Shown in pieces: positions 6,826 through 8,099 of a DNA stretch of 8,099 bases. The stretch lies in the NCBI GenBank assembly GCA_021807645.1, contig JAKBCP010000023.1, forward strand, positions 1 through 8,099, given 5' to 3'. The notes below the pieces were generated by a model, which made no database searches, was not told where the DNA came from, and saw only the letters and a list, made by a program, of their open reading frames with translations. Origin of the DNA: a bacterium (GTDB taxonomy: Bacteria; Vulcanimicrobiota; Vulcanimicrobiia; Vulcanimicrobiales; Vulcanimicrobiaceae). Numbering within the stretch: position 1 is the first letter of the stretch; each line of letters begins with the position of its first letter. A program made the position numbers and the translations under genes.

Positions 6826-7959
6826 GTGAACGGCGCTCTCGAGATATCGCTCGCCGCGTTGCGCGCGAACGCCGAAGCGCTTCGCACGCTCGTCGCACCG
6901 ACGCACGCAGCGTTCGTCGTCAAAGGGAACGCTTACGGCCACGGAGCCGTCGAGGTCGCCCGAGCGATTGAAAAGAACGCGCGCTATCTCTGCGTTTACA
7001 CCATCGATGAGGCGCTCGCGTTACGTGCCGCCGGGATCGCCGCGCCGTTGCTTATTCTTGGGCCGGTTCCCGCCTCCGCACTGCGCGGCGCGATCGAAAA
7101 CGATTGCGAGCTGCCGCTTTGGGACGAAGGCGGGTACCTCCGGGATATCGCCGCCGCGGCGCGCAGTTGCGGGCGCCCGGCGCGCGTGCACGTAAAAATC
7201 AATACCGGCCTCAACCGGTTCGGCATCGAAGCCGAGGCATGCGATGCGCTGCTCGATGCCGTCACCGGCGTCCGCGATGTCGAGATCGTCGGTGTTTTTT
7301 CTCACCTCGCCGCCGCCGAAGAGATCGACTCGCCGTACACGCAATACCAACTCGCACGCTTTACTATCGCGCGCGAACGTCTGCGCGCGCGCTTCCCGAC
7401 GGCGCAGCAGCATATCGCCGCCTCGGCGGCGGCGATGCTCTGGCCGCAATCGCGGCTCGATCTCGCGCGCTTCGGCATCGCCCTCTACGGCCTGTGGCCA
7501 TCGGAGCAGACGCACGCGGCGATGGGGGATTCCGGGCTCGCGTTAGAGCCCGCGCTGAGCTATCGTTCGCAACTCGTGGTGACCCGCGAGATCGACGCGG
7601 GCGAAGCGGTCGGCTACGGCTGCACCTTTCACGCACCACGCGCGATGCGCATCGGCGTCCTGCCGCTGGGCTATGCCGACGGCATCCCGCGACTGCTCGC
7701 CAACGGCGGTGCCTTTCTTATCGACGGCGCGCGCTGCGCGATTCTCGGCCGAATCGCGATGAACACCTGCGTGCTCGATCTCACGAACGCCGCTGCCGCC
7801 GCCGTCGGCACCAAAGTCACGCTCATCGGGCGCGACGGGGGCGAAGCGATCTCCGCCGATGATTGGGCCCGCTGGGCGCAGACGATTTCTTACGAGATCG
7901 TCACCCGGTTACCGAGCTCGCTGCCGCGTTCATTCACTGAAAAAGTACACCCCGCGTAA
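6826..7959 (+). CDS. alr: Alanine racemase (PLP-dependent)
   Basis: The 377-residue protein has the fold-type III alanine racemase layout. It interconverts L- and D-alanine in the cytoplasm, supplying D-Ala for peptidoglycan. The PLP lysine is Lys33 in FVVKGNAYGHG. The second catalytic base is Tyr264 in AVGYGCTF. The carbamylated-lysine position is Lys124 and the substrate/PLP arginine is Arg131 in HVKINTGLNRFG. The C-terminal SYEIVTRLPSSLPR carries the active-site-entry tyrosine. Two usually conserved Asp positions are Asn here (NTG for DTG at 126, MNT for MDQ at 313). The start is GTG 6826, only one base after the upstream stop. No Shine-Dalgarno sequence is evident before it, so translational coupling is likely. 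Length and N-terminus (ALEISLAALRANAEALR) fit the family. A relaxed-specificity amino-acid racemase cannot be excluded. Confidence 0.95.
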   Translation: MNGALEISLAALRANAEALRTLVAPTHAAFVVKGNAYGHGAVEVARAIEKNARYLCVYTIDEALALRAAGIAAPLLILGPVPASALRGAIENDCELPLWDEGGYLRDIAAAARSCGRPARVHVKINTGLNRFGIEAEACDALLDAVTGVRDVEIVGVFSHLAAAEEIDSPYTQYQLARFTIARERLRARFPTAQQHIAASAAAMLWPQSRLDLARFGIALYGLWPSEQTHAAMGDSGLALEPALSYRSQLVVTREIDAGEAVGYGCTFHAPRAMRIGVLPLGYADGIPRLLANGGAFLIDGARCAILGRIAMNTCVLDLTNAAAAAVGTKVTLIGRDGGEAISADDWARWAQTISYEIVTRLPSSLPRSFTEKVHPA

Positions 7960-7990
7960 CAAGCTGCAACCGTAGGACGTTTTACGAGCG

Positions 7991-8099
7991 ATGATGCACC
8001 CTGCTACTCTCGCAATTATCATCGGAGGCGCCAGATCGAACGCCCGCGCAATCGTCGTACGAGAGCGCGCGCTCTTGCCCGTGCGGGCGCTCTCGCAGG
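7991..8099 (+). CDS. Possible start of a further gene (copper-amine-oxidase-N-like motif), partial
   Basis: An open frame starts at ATGATG (7991) and stays open to the window end, giving 36 residues. Its last part, IVVRERALLPVRALSQ, resembles the xxVNGRxLVPLRALAEALG motif of copper-amine-oxidase-N-like domains found in many secreted proteins. Against it, the ribosome-binding site is weak (GTAGGACG, 13 bases away), no proper signal peptide precedes the motif, and the same bases form strong inverted repeats that could be an alr terminator. The continuation beyond 8099 is needed to decide. Confidence 0.3.
   Translation, partial: MMHPATLAIIIGGARSNARAIVVRERALLPVRALSQ
8060..8095. repeat. Nested inverted repeats downstream of alr
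   Basis: CGAGAGCGC (8060-8068) and GCGCTCTCG (8087-8095) form a 9-bp inverted repeat. Inside are a 14-bp perfect palindrome AGAGCGCGCGCTCT (8062-8075) and GCCCG-TG-CGGGC, so alternative folds compete. It begins about 100 bases after the alr stop. Whether T residues follow lies outside the window, so it may be a terminator or coincidental structure inside the possible partial gene. Confidence 0.45.

Noticed and set aside
6176..6829. 217-codon plus-strand frame overlapping the membrane protein
   Set aside because: Its composition is Arg/His-rich with no domain-like pattern, whereas the frame from 6336 has four clean membrane helices and a ribosome-binding site.
7104..7862. 252-codon plus-strand frame inside alr
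   Set aside because: It is an out-of-frame shadow of alr with Arg-rich composition.

Overview
The window looks like a GC-rich bacterial chromosome segment of ordinary housekeeping and envelope genes separated by structured intergenic DNA. The taxon cannot be fixed from sequence alone. A CIRCE-controlled groES-groEL operon, a signal-peptide YXWGXW protein, an OsmC-family protein and degenerate dispersed intergenic repeats would suit an uncultured GC-rich phylum such as Ca. Eremiobacterota (WPS-2), but this is only a guess. No transposase, integrase, phage gene, tRNA, rRNA or CRISPR array was found.

Left part (1-3390, all minus strand): groES then groEL is transcribed leftward from a near-consensus sigma70-type promoter with a CIRCE operator at the presumed start of transcription. 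groEL ends in a strong hairpin followed by T residues. Next comes about 300 bp of hairpin-rich intergenic DNA, then the 5' part of a membrane signalling gene that runs off the left edge. Translating the minus strand from position 993 gives 331 residues with a MASE1-like sensor and the first motif of a GGDEF (diguanylate cyclase) domain.

Middle part (3390-5755): divergent from groES lies a secreted YXWGXW-type protein with an 11-residue Pro/Gln/Arg tandem repeat. It converges on an unrecognised secreted protein. The two stop codons lie in the two arms of one perfect inverted repeat. Upstream of the unrecognised gene is a 26-bp tandem repeat array grading into a 12-bp array. Degenerate relatives of the repeat core lie beside groEL and in the YXWGXW leader.

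Right part (5756-8099): an OsmC-family protein (minus) is divergent from a two-gene plus-strand unit, a four-helix membrane protein and an alanine racemase that begins one base after the membrane gene's stop. The last 109 bases may start another secreted or domain protein (a copper-amine-oxidase-N-like motif) or may hold a hairpin downstream of alr.

I see no convincing new multi-gene system. The most interesting material is the dispersed structured repeat family (1147-1186, 3430-3445, 5543-5741), whose two fullest copies keep a fold around a GTA/GTA internal loop while the stem sequence changes, together with the orphan secreted gene carrying several homopolymer runs.
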